Below are positions 8,805 to 18,200 of a stretch of 64,000 nucleotides of DNA, piece after piece. Positions within the stretch are counted from its first letter, which is position 1. The number at the start of each line of letters is the position of its first letter. Made by a program: the position numbers and the translations under genes. The notes beneath the pieces are model-generated. The model was not told where the DNA came from, ran no database searches, and worked only from the letters and a program-made list of their open reading frames with translations. Source of the DNA: CAYMWF01 sp964394085 [NCBI: uncultured Gemmatimonadota bacterium] (lineage in GTDB: Bacteria; GCA-2686955; CAYMWF01); assembly GCA_964394085.1 (NCBI GenBank), contig CAYMWF010000026.1, positions 1 to 64,000 on the forward strand. The letters are read 5' to 3'.

Positions 8805-9371
8805 ATGAAACAAATTCCGAGGATATTTCTATCGACTCTGCTCGTTATCTGCATAAACGGCTGTGGTGGAGATGAAACCGGCGATCAGCAGGCGAAGCCC
8901 GTTTCTCACTCCCCGGGCGCAAACCTCATCGCCGATATGATACTCACTGAGAGACCGGAAGGAGCGGTTCCTCTGCGCGAGGCGCTGGAAGCGGAAAAGT
9001 ACGGCCGGGAAATCATCGTGTCAGGGAAAATCGGTGAAATCACTCCGCGATACGCGGCGTTCCGCATGTATGATTCATCTCTGCAGGATTGCAACCGGGA
9101 GGAGGATCCATGCAGGACGCCCTGGGATTACTGCTGCGAACCGCTGGACAGAATCGAGGCGGGATCGGTCTTCGTCGAATTCAAGAATCAACAGGGGAAG
9201 GTGATAAAGGCGGATATATCCAACTACCAGGATATCTTCCACCTGGCGAAGGTCGATGTGAAAGGCGAACTGAGAAAAGACAAAACCGGTAATGTAATGC
9301 TCAGCGCCACCGGGATTCATGTTACTGAGAAAACTCCGCTGGACATCGCCCATTATGAACGGAAAGACTAG
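8805..9371 (+). CDS. Lipoprotein with a Cys/TPWDYCC motif, last gene of the efflux operon
   Basis: 188 residues from the ATG at 8805, which has AGGAA nine bases upstream; the longer in-frame ORF from 8679 lacks a signal peptide. The signal ends in a lipobox (INGC, lipidated Cys20). A cluster with Cys96, Cys103, Cys110 and Cys111 in CRTPWDYCCEP sits before a small OB-like beta domain. I recall similar proteins beside MacB-like permeases in Planctomycetes-type genomes, where the function is unknown. The 131-base gap before it contains a GC-rich hairpin that could attenuate but has no T-run. A metal- or redox-active role for the Cys cluster is inference. Confidence 0.75.
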   Translation: MKQIPRIFLSTLLVICINGCGGDETGDQQAKPVSHSPGANLIADMILTERPEGAVPLREALEAEKYGREIIVSGKIGEITPRYAAFRMYDSSLQDCNREEDPCRTPWDYCCEPLDRIEAGSVFVEFKNQQGKVIKADISNYQDIFHLAKVDVKGELRKDKTGNVMLSATGIHVTEKTPLDIAHYERKD

Positions 9372-9437
9372 CGCTCTGCCAGGCCTTAAATGATGCCTGA
9401 CATGACACTAGAAGAGATTCGTGTCGAAAAATCCATA

Positions 9438-9458
9438 GTGACAATTTAAATTTGTCAC
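9438..9458. promoter_or_regulatory. Inverted repeat GTGACAA-N7-TTGTCAC
   Basis: Perfect 7-bp arms surround an AT-rich centre, downstream of the efflux operon. The half-site GTGACAA is the same as in the 18-bp palindromes at 13012 and 33388, but in the opposite relative orientation. It may be a dimeric regulator site; the regulator is unknown. Confidence 0.35.
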
Positions 9459-9791
9459 ATTCGTAATGTAAAACGAAAACTCGAAAAAGAGCTGAAAAGA
9501 ACCTCGGAGTTTTTTCCGGCGGTCATCCTCTGCGATCCGCGCCGTTCGGAAAAAACAACGCTTCTCCGGTATCTCTATCCCGGAGCAGACCATGTTCTGC
9601 GGGAGGGTTCCGAACGGATTGCGCGGGTCGAGGCCGACAGGGTTATTCTTCATCCATACTATCTATTAGTGCTTAAACATCCTGTAGTCCTGCCATTCAG
9701 CACAGCGGATAATAATGAAGAAACTGTTCGCTCAGTCAATCGTCCTGATCTGGTTGGCCGGCTGCGTATCCGAACCGGTCATCGACTTTGA
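9450..9791 (+). pseudogene. Remnant of an AAA_14/DUF4143-type ATPase
   Basis: This frame has no start codon. Up to about 9656 its translation follows the N-terminal pattern of the AAA_14/DUF4143 ATPases (LEKELKRTSEFFPAVIL, then a P-loop, then YLYPGADHVL, and an ARVEADRVIL stretch). The P-loop that should read GPRQSGKTT is DPRRSEKTT here (about 9531-9565), losing both P-loop glycines. After 9656 the match stops and the frame closes at 9789-9791. It is best read as a decayed fragment of a mobile, HipA-neighbour-type ATPase gene. Confidence 0.45.
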
Positions 9792-9933
9792 GGTGAATCT
9801 TTCGATGGCTGCGAACCGGTGCGTGAGTATGAACAGCATCAGCTTGAAATACAATTACTGGCGAACGGACGCAAACCTGGAATGGATCGACATCGGACAT
9901 CGACGGCGATTACTGACTTTTTACTCGCTTTAA
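9715..9933 (+). CDS. Very small putative lipoprotein, possibly truncated
   Basis: 72 residues with a clean lipoprotein signal (MKKLFAQSIVLIWLAGC, lipidated Cys17), then 55 residues with no recognisable domain. The signal peptide is convincing, but the body is short and ends in an arginine-rich tail, so it may be a lipoprotein gene cut down by decay. It overlaps the ATPase remnant in another frame, and no strong ribosome binding site precedes the ATG. Confidence 0.35.
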   Translation: MKKLFAQSIVLIWLAGCVSEPVIDFEVNLSMAANRCVSMNSISLKYNYWRTDANLEWIDIGHRRRLLTFYSL

Positions 9934-10134
9934 CGCACAATCAACAACTATCTGTAACATCCGTTTGCCCGCAGCCCGGTTTCGGAGTAAACTTACAGGG
10001 GCGAACGGAGCCGGATGAGCCGGAACCGGCACGGGAACCGGCTTGCTCTGTTGCGGGCGCCGCTCCGTTGCGACAGTATCGCCGTGAAGCTTGCGGTAAG
10101 ATCCGGTGAGGTTTTCGAGAGTGGAGGTTCGAGA

Positions 10135-12717
10135 ATGGGACAAACGGCACCAGGCGCCGGCACTGCCGGAACAAGAAAAAAAACAGGGGCGGTCGCCCTG
10201 AACCTCAGGACCGCGGTGACGGTCGTAGCCCTCCTGCTGATGCTTTTCGCACCGGAAGTCGCCTCGGCTGATCGAGGTTCCGGAACCCTCAACGCGCCGA
10301 TGGAAGTGCGAACCCGGGACGGGAGCTCGACGGTCATCCTCGACAACGGACTCTACACCCTCGAATACCGCACCTCCGGCGGCAGCTTCGACGTGACGCT
10401 GCCGGGCGGCGAATACCTGCTCAGGCGCTGCTACGGCAGGGCCGAATACGACCGCGGGCTCATCCCCTGGAAGGTTTCGACCCTCGATTACTGGTTCGCC
10501 GATTACCGGCTCGAACAGTTCAGCGACGCGATCGGCTCGGGAACGGAGCTGACCGTCGACTACACGGGGCTGCTGTTGAAACCGGATCTGACGCACAGCA
10601 TCCGGGTCTACGACGGCGAGCCTTTTTTCACCGCGACCCTCACCCTGAACAACACAACGGCGGCGAGGCTCGATATTACCGCCCTGTCGCCGGCCTGCGC
10701 CCTGGGCAAGGCGGGCGGCGGCCTCTACGTAGGCGCTGAGCCCGTCACGCACAACGTCCTCGACAACGGCTCGTTCCGGTATGCCGACATGCTGGCCCGC
10801 ATCACCTCCGGCGCCCATGTCAACTGCGCCAACTGGAACGCGGCCCACTACTGCCACGAAACCGGGAGGAGCCTCGTATCCGGCTTCCTCAGCTTCGAGC
10901 GGTCCGTGCCGACGATCACGACCAGGTTCACATCCCTCTTCGCGCTGCCCGATCCCGTGACCGGATACCTCCCCTTCACCTTCTTCGCCGCCACCTCCGG
11001 CTGCCTCCAGGGAAAACCGATCGAGCCCGGCGCCGTCCTCGTGTCGGAGCGCTTCTACGCCGACGCCGCCCTCGACGAACCGGTCCTCGACCGCCTCGAG
11101 GATTACGCCGCCAGGATGGCCCTCTTCACCGGCAGCCGCCTGTGGCCGGGCGAGGTGCCGGTGGGATGGAACTCCTGGGGCCCCGACGCCTACGGCAAGG
11201 ATATCAACGAGGAACTCATGCTCGAAAATCTCGCCTTCGTGGTCGACAACCTCCGCGACTGGGGCTGGAACTATTTCCAGCTCGACGACGGCTGGCAGAT
11301 CGACACCGGCACCTGGGAGGCCGACGATGGCTTTTCACACGGCATGGGCTGGATGGCCGACCGGATATGGGAAGCCGGCCTGATCCCGGGCCTCTGGATC
11401 AACCCGCTCAACGTCACCGAAACGTCCGAAGTCTACCTGGAGCACCCCGACTGGCTCCTCGACAAGACCTTTATCGGCAGCCTCGTGATCGACAGGGACT
11501 GGAGGCAGCTCGACGGCTCGAACCCGGAAGTGCAGGAGTGGCTCCGCGACACCATGGACCGGATCGCCCACGAATGGGGCTACGGCTACATCAAGATCGA
11601 CTTCTCCTACTGGACCCTGTTCTGCGAAAGCTTCTACGACGAGACCCTGACGCCGGAGGAGGTTTTCCGCCTCGCCTTCACCTCCATGCGCGAGGGAATG
11701 GGGGATGAAACCTTCATGAAGGCGATAGTGCCGGCCGGGCTCTGCGCCGGTATCTACGACGGCGTCAGGATCTCCATGGATAACGAGCCGATCTGGGAGG
11801 TCGAGGGAGGCGGCGGCTCCTGGGGCGAGCAGTCGATCAAGGCGATATACCGCACCGACGTGCGGCGCTACTATTTCGAGGGGAACCATCGCATCAACCA
11901 TCCCGACGCCATCTTCTTCCGCGACCCCCTGACCGCCTGGGAGGCCCGGACCTGGACCACCGCGGTCGGCCTGATGGGGAGCATCGTCAGCGTCGGCGAC
12001 AGGCTCGTCGAACTTACCGAGGATGCCGTCAACGTCATCCGCACCATTATACCGGTCTATCTCGAGGATACCGGTCAGCCGCTCGACCTGTTCGAACTGG
12101 AATACCCGGAGCTCTGGCATCTCCACGTGCCGCACTCTTCCGGCGACTGGGATATCGTCGGCCTCTTCAACTGGGGCTCCAACAGAGACCTCGTCAGCAA
12201 AACCAACATTCCCGAAATGACGCGCGGAAAGGTACTCGACTTCGAGCGGCTCGGGCTCGACAGCGACGCCGACTACATCCTCTACGACTTCTGGAACTCC
12301 GAACTCGTCGGGGTCGAGAGCGGCGCTGAACCGATCGTCTTCGAAGTCGAACCCAGGACCGTGAAGCTCCTCGCCATTCACCGGCTCCGGGGCGTGCCGC
12401 AGTTCATCTCGACGTCGCGGCACTACACCCAGGGAGCGATCAGCCTCGTCAGCTCCACCTGGTCGCCCCTCGAAAAAACCCTCGCCGGAGTGCAGCTCGG
12501 CGTAGAAAACGGCAGATTCACCACCTCCATCTACGTGCCGCCCGGGTATTCTTTCGAGGGATGGGAGCTCGAGGGCGCCGTCGACGGCGAATACACTCTC
12601 GAAAACGGCCTCCTCACAATCGCCTTCACCGGCCTCGAAACGGGAGGCGAGGTCCGCTGGACCCTCGACTTCGACCTGAAAACGATTCAGGACCTGCAGC
12701 TCGCTCCCAGTTCCTGA
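10135..12717 (+). CDS. Secreted GH36-like alpha-galactosidase
   Basis: 860 residues. The ATG at 10135 follows GGAGG (10123-10127) and gives an N-terminus with a signal peptide ending EVASA; the ORF open from 10015 has no such site. An N-terminal beta-sandwich precedes a TIM barrel with the melibiase hallmarks: GWNSW near residue 343, FQLDDGW near 381, KIDF with the probable nucleophile Asp489, and RISMDNEP with the probable acid Asp549. A C-terminal beta domain follows. The enzyme should release terminal alpha-galactose from oligosaccharides or glycoconjugates outside the cytoplasm. GH27/GH31-clan activity on another alpha-glycoside is possible. The 400 bases upstream hold only gene remnants. 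Confidence 0.85.
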   Translation: MGQTAPGAGTAGTRKKTGAVALNLRTAVTVVALLLMLFAPEVASADRGSGTLNAPMEVRTRDGSSTVILDNGLYTLEYRTSGGSFDVTLPGGEYLLRRCYGRAEYDRGLIPWKVSTLDYWFADYRLEQFSDAIGSGTELTVDYTGLLLKPDLTHSIRVYDGEPFFTATLTLNNTTAARLDITALSPACALGKAGGGLYVGAEPVTHNVLDNGSFRYADMLARITSGAHVNCANWNAAHYCHETGRSLVSGFLSFERSVPTITTRFTSLFALPDPVTGYLPFTFFAATSGCLQGKPIEPGAVLVSERFYADAALDEPVLDRLEDYAARMALFTGSRLWPGEVPVGWNSWGPDAYGKDINEELMLENLAFVVDNLRDWGWNYFQLDDGWQIDTGTWEADDGFSHGMGWMADRIWEAGLIPGLWINPLNVTETSEVYLEHPDWLLDKTFIGSLVIDRDWRQLDGSNPEVQEWLRDTMDRIAHEWGYGYIKIDFSYWTLFCESFYDETLTPEEVFRLAFTSMREGMGDETFMKAIVPAGLCAGIYDGVRISMDNEPIWEVEGGGGSWGEQSIKAIYRTDVRRYYFEGNHRINHPDAIFFRDPLTAWEARTWTTAVGLMGSIVSVGDRLVELTEDAVNVIRTIIPVYLEDTGQPLDLFELEYPELWHLHVPHSSGDWDIVGLFNWGSNRDLVSKTNIPEMTRGKVLDFERLGLDSDADYILYDFWNSELVGVESGAEPIVFEVEPRTVKLLAIHRLRGVPQFISTSRHYTQGAISLVSSTWSPLEKTLAGVQLGVENGRFTTSIYVPPGYSFEGWELEGAVDGEYTLENGLLTIAFTGLETGGEVRWTLDFDLKTIQDLQLAPSS

Positions 12718-13241
12718 AACGCCGCTTCCGCCGCCGGAACCAACTCGCCCGACGCCGGGGAACCAGCCCCTCGGTACCGGAACCGGCTCTCACGGCCCAA
12801 AATCCGATCCGCCCGGCCAAAAAATCCGATCCGCCCGGCACCGATCCCCGGCTCTCACGTCCAGAGGGGCAGACTGTCAAGGTGCCGACCTTCTCTCACG
12901 TCCAAAACCGCTCCGTCCTCCGTTCGGTATCCACTCCGATCCTCTCCAGGCCGCTGACCGAGCAGGAGCCGCCGCAGCACCCCCCGAATACCGTGTCGAT
13001 ATGACTCGATTTTTTGTCACGTGACAAAATCGGCATGACCGGGCAGCCCGCTCAATCACGCCCCGGACGGGACAACCCTCATGTCTTCCGGGTAAACACG
13101 GAATATTGGAAACCCGGCCGTTTTTCGATTACAGGATTCGGCGGTATCGGGCTTACTTTTTTTCCGTTCCCGCCGATTGTTCGAGATCAGCATGCTGTGA
13201 TGCCCGGCGAGGTTTCAAACCTGATAAAAAGGGGAAATTCC
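12718..13241. other. Intergenic region with short direct repeats
   Basis: No convincing gene. AAAATCCGATCCGCCCGGC occurs twice (from 12799 and again from about 12823), and CTCTCACG-type segments recur at 12788, 12854 and 12893. This looks like local duplication. The 18-bp palindrome at 13012-13029 is listed separately. Frames through this stretch are proline/arginine-rich and read as noise. Confidence 0.5.
13012..13029. promoter_or_regulatory. 18-bp perfect palindrome TTTTGTCACGTGACAAAA (copy 1)
   Basis: The palindrome is perfect and has no loop, so it is better read as a protein-binding site than as a hairpin. An identical 18-mer is at 33388-33405. This copy lies 212 bases upstream of the beta-helix pseudogene start at 13242; the other lies 203 bases upstream of the lipoprotein at 33609. 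Confidence 0.5.
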
Positions 13242-13510
13242 ATGAGGTATTTCTTTCCGGTAGTTTTCTGCCTTTTGATTCCGGCGATGCCCGGCTGCAT
13301 GCAAAAACCATCCGCGTGCCGGACGTCGACACAGCAACGATACAGGAAGGAATGATCAAGGCGACGGACGGCGACACGGTGCTGGTTTCCGCCGGAACAC
13401 ACAGAGGCCCGGGAAACCGCGATCTGAATTTTTCCGGGAAGGCGATTACGGTGATCTCGGTCGATGGTTCTTCCGACACGGTCATCGACTGCGAAAATGC
13501 CGGCGGGTGA
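13242..13510 (+). pseudogene. Frameshifted, truncated right-handed beta-helix secreted protein
   Basis: The ATG at 13242 begins a signal peptide (MRYFFPVVFCLLIPAMPGC). A shift near 13300 moves the reading into another frame that continues KTIRVPDVDTATIQEG and then GDTVLVSAGTHRGPGNRDL and SDTVIDCENAGG, ending at TGA 13508-13510. This matches the first turn of the beta-helix proteins encoded at 13525-15195 and 53850-55028 (VPDD or VPGD, then TIQ-GIDAA, GTY/F, and TVIDCE/DA). Everything after the first coil is missing, so it is a double-damaged remnant, tail-to-tail with an intact relative. Confidence 0.7.
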
Positions 13511-13524
13511 GTTATTACTGGTTC

Positions 13525-15195
13525 TCAGTCCAGCCAGAGGAAATTGCCGGGGCCGCCGTATGCGCCCATGTCGGAACGCGTTCCGTTTCCATACCAGGGC
13601 GGCCAGTCGAAACCGTCACTGAGGAACGGGCTCCCGGCATCGATGCACGGCGAGGCGGGACGGAGAAGACAGGGATGGCCGTGATAGGTGACGAAACGGG
13701 GATTCGCGTTTATATTGCCGAGGCCCCACCAGCCGCCCTGTACATCCGAGTAAGAGATGACGGGCAGGCCGCTCGCAACTTCGATTTCATCAGGAGAATC
13801 GCCCCAGATGATCGCATTCGTGAAAACCGGGAACGACTCGTCGGTGTAGATAGCGCCGCCCCCGTCTTCGGAGTAGTTGCCCGTTATCGTGCAGTTTTTG
13901 AAGCTGCTGTTGTCCTCCCAGCAGTTTATCGCTCCCCCTTGAGAGAAACCCATTGAACCTTCCGCTCTGTTGCCCGAGAAGATCGTATTCGTGATCAGCG
14001 CCCCGGACCAGTAGTGGCAATAAATACCGCCTCCGAAGTAGACCGCCCGGTTTTCCGAAATCGAGCAGTTCTCTATCACCGGCTCCGACAGGCGGCAGTC
14101 GATGCCTCCGCCGTGTTCCGACGCGAAATTATCTCTGATATCACAGCGGCGGATAAGAAGACTCGAATCGTCCATATATACTCCGCCGCCGTCCTCCGCG
14201 GTGTTCGATTCGATGACGCAGTCGACTATCTCCACCGGATCCGATGACTGGAAGATGCATACGCCGCCGCCCTGGACTGCCGTGTTGCCGCTGAATGTAC
14301 AGTCTGTCATGTATACGGCTCCCCCGGCATGGAAATGAAAGCAGACGAGCCCCCCGCCCGAACCGTAATCGCCGGTCGCCGCGTTGTTTGAAATGCTGGA
14401 ACCGGTAATGTCGAGAGAAGCGTCCCGCTGAAGGTAAACCCCTCCGCCCGAATTCGCGGTGTTCGAAGTGACCGTGCAGTCGGTCACGTCCGCCGAGCAG
14501 TCTATTCCGAGGTCGAGTCCTCCTCCAAGGACACCGATATTCCGGCTTATGATCGAATTCGTGATCGTGACGGACGAGTTCAACCTGCAGCAGATCCCGC
14601 CTCCGTGCCCGGTTGCGCGATTCTGAGTAATCAGGCAGTCTTCGATCAGAGGTGAGGATCCTTCGCAGTAGATTCCACCACCATTCTCCAGGTCGAATAT
14701 GCCCCCCGAAGCATTTTCCCGAATCGTGCATCCTTGAATCAAGGGTGACGAATCGAAACAGTATATGCCGCCGCCCAGCGAATCAGCTATATTCGAAACT
14801 ATGGTGCATCCGACTATGGTCGGCGAAGCGCCGTCCACGAAGATGCCAGCGCCCTTTTTCAGTCTTCCGCCACCGCCGGTAACCATAACGTTGCTGAGGA
14901 TGCTCCCGCTCCCTTCCCCGCTCCTCATCGCGAATACACGGCTCAACCCGCCGGCGTCGATTACGGTTTCACCCGCCGCTTCACCTGCTCCGCGCACCGT
15001 GACCGCCTTGCCCATGTAGTCGATGTCGTATTCGAAGTAGGTTCCGGGCAGAATCAGGATTTCATCACCATTCTCGGCAGCGTCTATCGCTTCCTGAATG
15101 AGACTGTAATCATCAGGAACCGTGATCGTCGCCGCAGGCAGGAGCGAAGCAGCCGCCAAGACGAAAAAAATAATATAGAAGACATTTCGTTTCAT
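13525..15195 (-). CDS. Secreted right-handed parallel beta-helix protein
   Basis: 556 residues. AAAGGAG precedes the ATG, and a signal peptide (about 1-22) is followed by VPDDYSLIQEAIDAAENGD, the usual opening of Pel-type beta-helix proteins. About 15 turns follow, rich in GGGIYC/GGGxxC and NCTITxN strands. The end reads PCIDAGSPF and then SDMGAYGGPG, the conserved terminal block of this secreted family. No pectate-lyase catalytic site is visible, so adhesion or glycan binding is more likely than catalysis. Many turns carry Cys at equivalent positions. It is monocistronic, with its 3' end 15 bases from the converging pseudogene. Confidence 0.85.
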   Translation of the reverse strand: MKRNVFYIIFFVLAAASLLPAATITVPDDYSLIQEAIDAAENGDEILILPGTYFEYDIDYMGKAVTVRGAGEAAGETVIDAGGLSRVFAMRSGEGSGSILSNVMVTGGGGRLKKGAGIFVDGASPTIVGCTIVSNIADSLGGGIYCFDSSPLIQGCTIRENASGGIFDLENGGGIYCEGSSPLIEDCLITQNRATGHGGGICCRLNSSVTITNSIISRNIGVLGGGLDLGIDCSADVTDCTVTSNTANSGGGVYLQRDASLDITGSSISNNAATGDYGSGGGLVCFHFHAGGAVYMTDCTFSGNTAVQGGGVCIFQSSDPVEIVDCVIESNTAEDGGGVYMDDSSLLIRRCDIRDNFASEHGGGIDCRLSEPVIENCSISENRAVYFGGGIYCHYWSGALITNTIFSGNRAEGSMGFSQGGAINCWEDNSSFKNCTITGNYSEDGGGAIYTDESFPVFTNAIIWGDSPDEIEVASGLPVISYSDVQGGWWGLGNINANPRFVTYHGHPCLLRPASPCIDAGSPFLSDGFDWPPWYGNGTRSDMGAYGGPGNFLWLD

Positions 15196-15259
15196 CGAAG
15201 TACTCCTTTAGAAAAATGATAACTGCACTCCAGAAACGATGCAAGGAAGGGCTATGGAA

Positions 15260-18200
15260 TCAATCGATGTTTTCGGTGAAATCGGAGCCGCCGGCGCTCG
15301 ACATGACGGTGACGGATGGGGGGCATTCGCCCACTCTTCTCTTGAATTCGTAGTAGTTTTTACTGCTTTTCCACGCCATTTCACCGATGTCGACGAGGGT
15401 GAGCGTCACTTCCGGCTGGGCGCTGCTCGTGGCTCTGACTATGAGCTGTCTCCAGAACTCCCTGTATTCCGCATGGATAATCGTTACCGCGTCATGGGTC
15501 ACGGCGACGCCGGTTTCCGAGAACCCGGTTTCGTTCTGCTGAGGGCTCCTGTCGCGCGCTTTCACCCGGTATCCGTATTCGGTATACGGTTCCAGGGCGC
15601 TGTCGGTGTAACTCGGGCTTTCCTGCCAGCCGCTGTGGTGCCCGGCGCCCGAAACGCACTCGAAATAGTATTCGACGCCGCTGGTATCGTATGCCGGCAC
15701 GGCGGTCATGGTGACGGAGTCCGGAGCTGACGGATACGGCTCCACCTCCCATTCCATGGGATCGGGAAGCGGCGGATCCGTGTCCGGCTGGGCCCGGATA
15801 ACCGTGAAGGAATCGATCACGGAGCCGGCGATATCCACGGCCCGCATATCGAGACGCGGTCCGTCAAACTCCAGCTCGCAGTAATGGTAGGCTCTCGCAC
15901 ACGAAACCAGATAGGGAGAGAACGGATCGCATCCGTAAAGGGGCGCGCCTCCACCCGCCGTCGTCACATACTGCACTCCGTCCACCTCGCACCTCGCGTA
16001 ATAGTGATTGTGACCCGCGATCACCACCCGTACATCGTGAGCCACGCACAATGGATGGAGATATTCCTGCGCCTCCTCGTTGTTGGGGTGCCCTCCGCCC
16101 GCCGACCAGGCGGGTTCGTGGTACATCATCACTTTCCACGGTTTCGTGCTGGAAGCCAGGTCATCCGCCAGCCAGGCGTACTGGGCCGAGTCGAAATCGT
16201 AGGGAGCATATTGATCGACCACGGCTATATGGACGGGGCCGAAATCGAAGGACCAGTAGAAATCGTTTACATACGGGTACGGCCAGTATTTCGCGTAGTT
16301 CGTCCCCATCCCGTCATGATTGCCCCTGCCGCCGTTCACGGGGAAATTTGAGTTGAGCCTGCGAACGTTCGCCGCCCTGGCATCGAAATGCTCGGTATCC
16401 CAGTCGGATTCAGTATCGCTGGAAGTCCAGTCCCCGCAATGGAGCAATAAGCCCGGCTCATCGGGAGCCGCGGCAATCGCATCCAGGATGCCGACGGCCA
16501 CGATGTCGTGCACCTCGGGGCAGGTGCGCGTATCACCGTAGCAGAAGAGGCGGGCGCCGCCGTCTCCTTCCCCGGGCGCCGCGCGGAATGAGCCGGTGAA
16601 GTCTGCCCCGGATCCGCCCACGGTCACGCGATAAAAATACCGCTCACCGCTCGTCAGGCCCTCGAAGGTGAAAGAATGCAGGTGATTCTCGGCATTTTCC
16701 TCTTCCGTAGACGCCGACCCGTCCGAGTATGAAGCGTCCCGCCCCCATTCCAGAGTGCAGGATGCCGTTTCGTCAAGCTGCCATCGAACCGACATCCCGG
16801 AGCTTTCACCCGGATAGAGAAGGTACGGGCCTTTACGGAGCACCGTGATATCCGCTACCGCGGCTTCGCCCTCGTAGGGGAGGAGATCCTGTCCGCTCAC
16901 GGTTACCTCGAGGGCGTCCATCTCCGGAGCGATCTGGAAAAACGCGGCTCCATGTCCGTCGGTAAGCTCCTGGAGGTAGATGCCCTCCTCCAGGCTGCGC
17001 GCGCACACGAGCGCTTCCTCCACGGGCGTGCCGCCTTTGAAGACCCGCACCGCGAAGTCCTGCGGCGCCGGGGGAATCGTGTCGAAATAGCAGACCAGCG
17101 CATCCGCGGGATCTGCAAGCCATTGCTCCATTTCCGGTTCCCCGAGAAGGTTCATTGCGCTCCACGTCAGTTTGTAATAGTCGTCCGAGGGGTAGAAACT
17201 GTTCTTCGAAGTCGCAAGCGCCAGACCCAAGTTGCGGCACTCGTCGGCGAAGACCGAACTCATGTATTCGCGATCTAGAAGGAAGGAATATGCGTTCGTG
17301 GAACCGGGGATATACCACCCGGTATGAGAGCTGCCGATGAACGACACCCCGCCCCCGTTTTCGGCGAGCAGATACTCCTCGCCGAAACAGTCGTCCATCT
17401 GGAAAGAGTTTGAAAACGGGCTCAGGGAGAACATGTTCCCGAGCCTGCCGCCGTTCGAAAGCGACCGGATGTCCGAAATATAAATATGAGTCCCATGGTT
17501 GAGCCTGCCCGCCCCGATGGCGAACGGGGACCCGTGATCCGCGTGATTGACGAAGTTTGGACCCGCCTCGAGTACGGCGAGAGCCTCCATGCGGTGAGAA
17601 CCGGGATCACTGTCGAACACCTCTGCCACGCCGAAGAACCAGGGGAGATTTTCATTGTGGAAATCGCTCATCATGTTCTCGGCGAATGTCGCCTGATCCA
17701 CGTCGAATCCCAGCAGCAGGGCGGTGGCGCCGAAATCGGCCGGCGGGTTCTTCTCGTAGTCCAGCACCTTCCCGGCGAAAAGAGCGGCTTCTCCCATCGT
17801 CTCCACGGGCGCCCTCCCCACGAACACCTCTGATATCCAATCGTCGTCGATGTCGCTGTAACTGCCGTCGGTGGACACGTACTTGCCGGCGAAGCTGACG
17901 GTATTACACGGAAGCAACCCCGCGTCTCCGCCGAGAAGAACCCAGGCGGTTCCCCAGTGCACATGGGCGTCGGAGATGAAACCGCGAAGCTTCTCCTGGG
18001 GAGTTCCCGAGTAGGCCGTATCGATCCAGGAAGTAACGATCACCGTATCGGGCACGCCTTTCTTCAGGTGCCAGGCGACCAGCTCATCCCAGGCTGACGC
18101 GAGATGATCCGGCGTGACGATCACGTGTTCGTAACACCCGGACGAGAGAGAACCGTTCTCCTCCCCGCCGGGGTACGGGGGAAGGCAAACGGCATCAGGA

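Noticed and set aside
11335-12423. 362-codon minus-strand frame
   Set aside because: Antisense shadow of the GH36 gene; no motif, and the GH36 frame has all catalytic residues.
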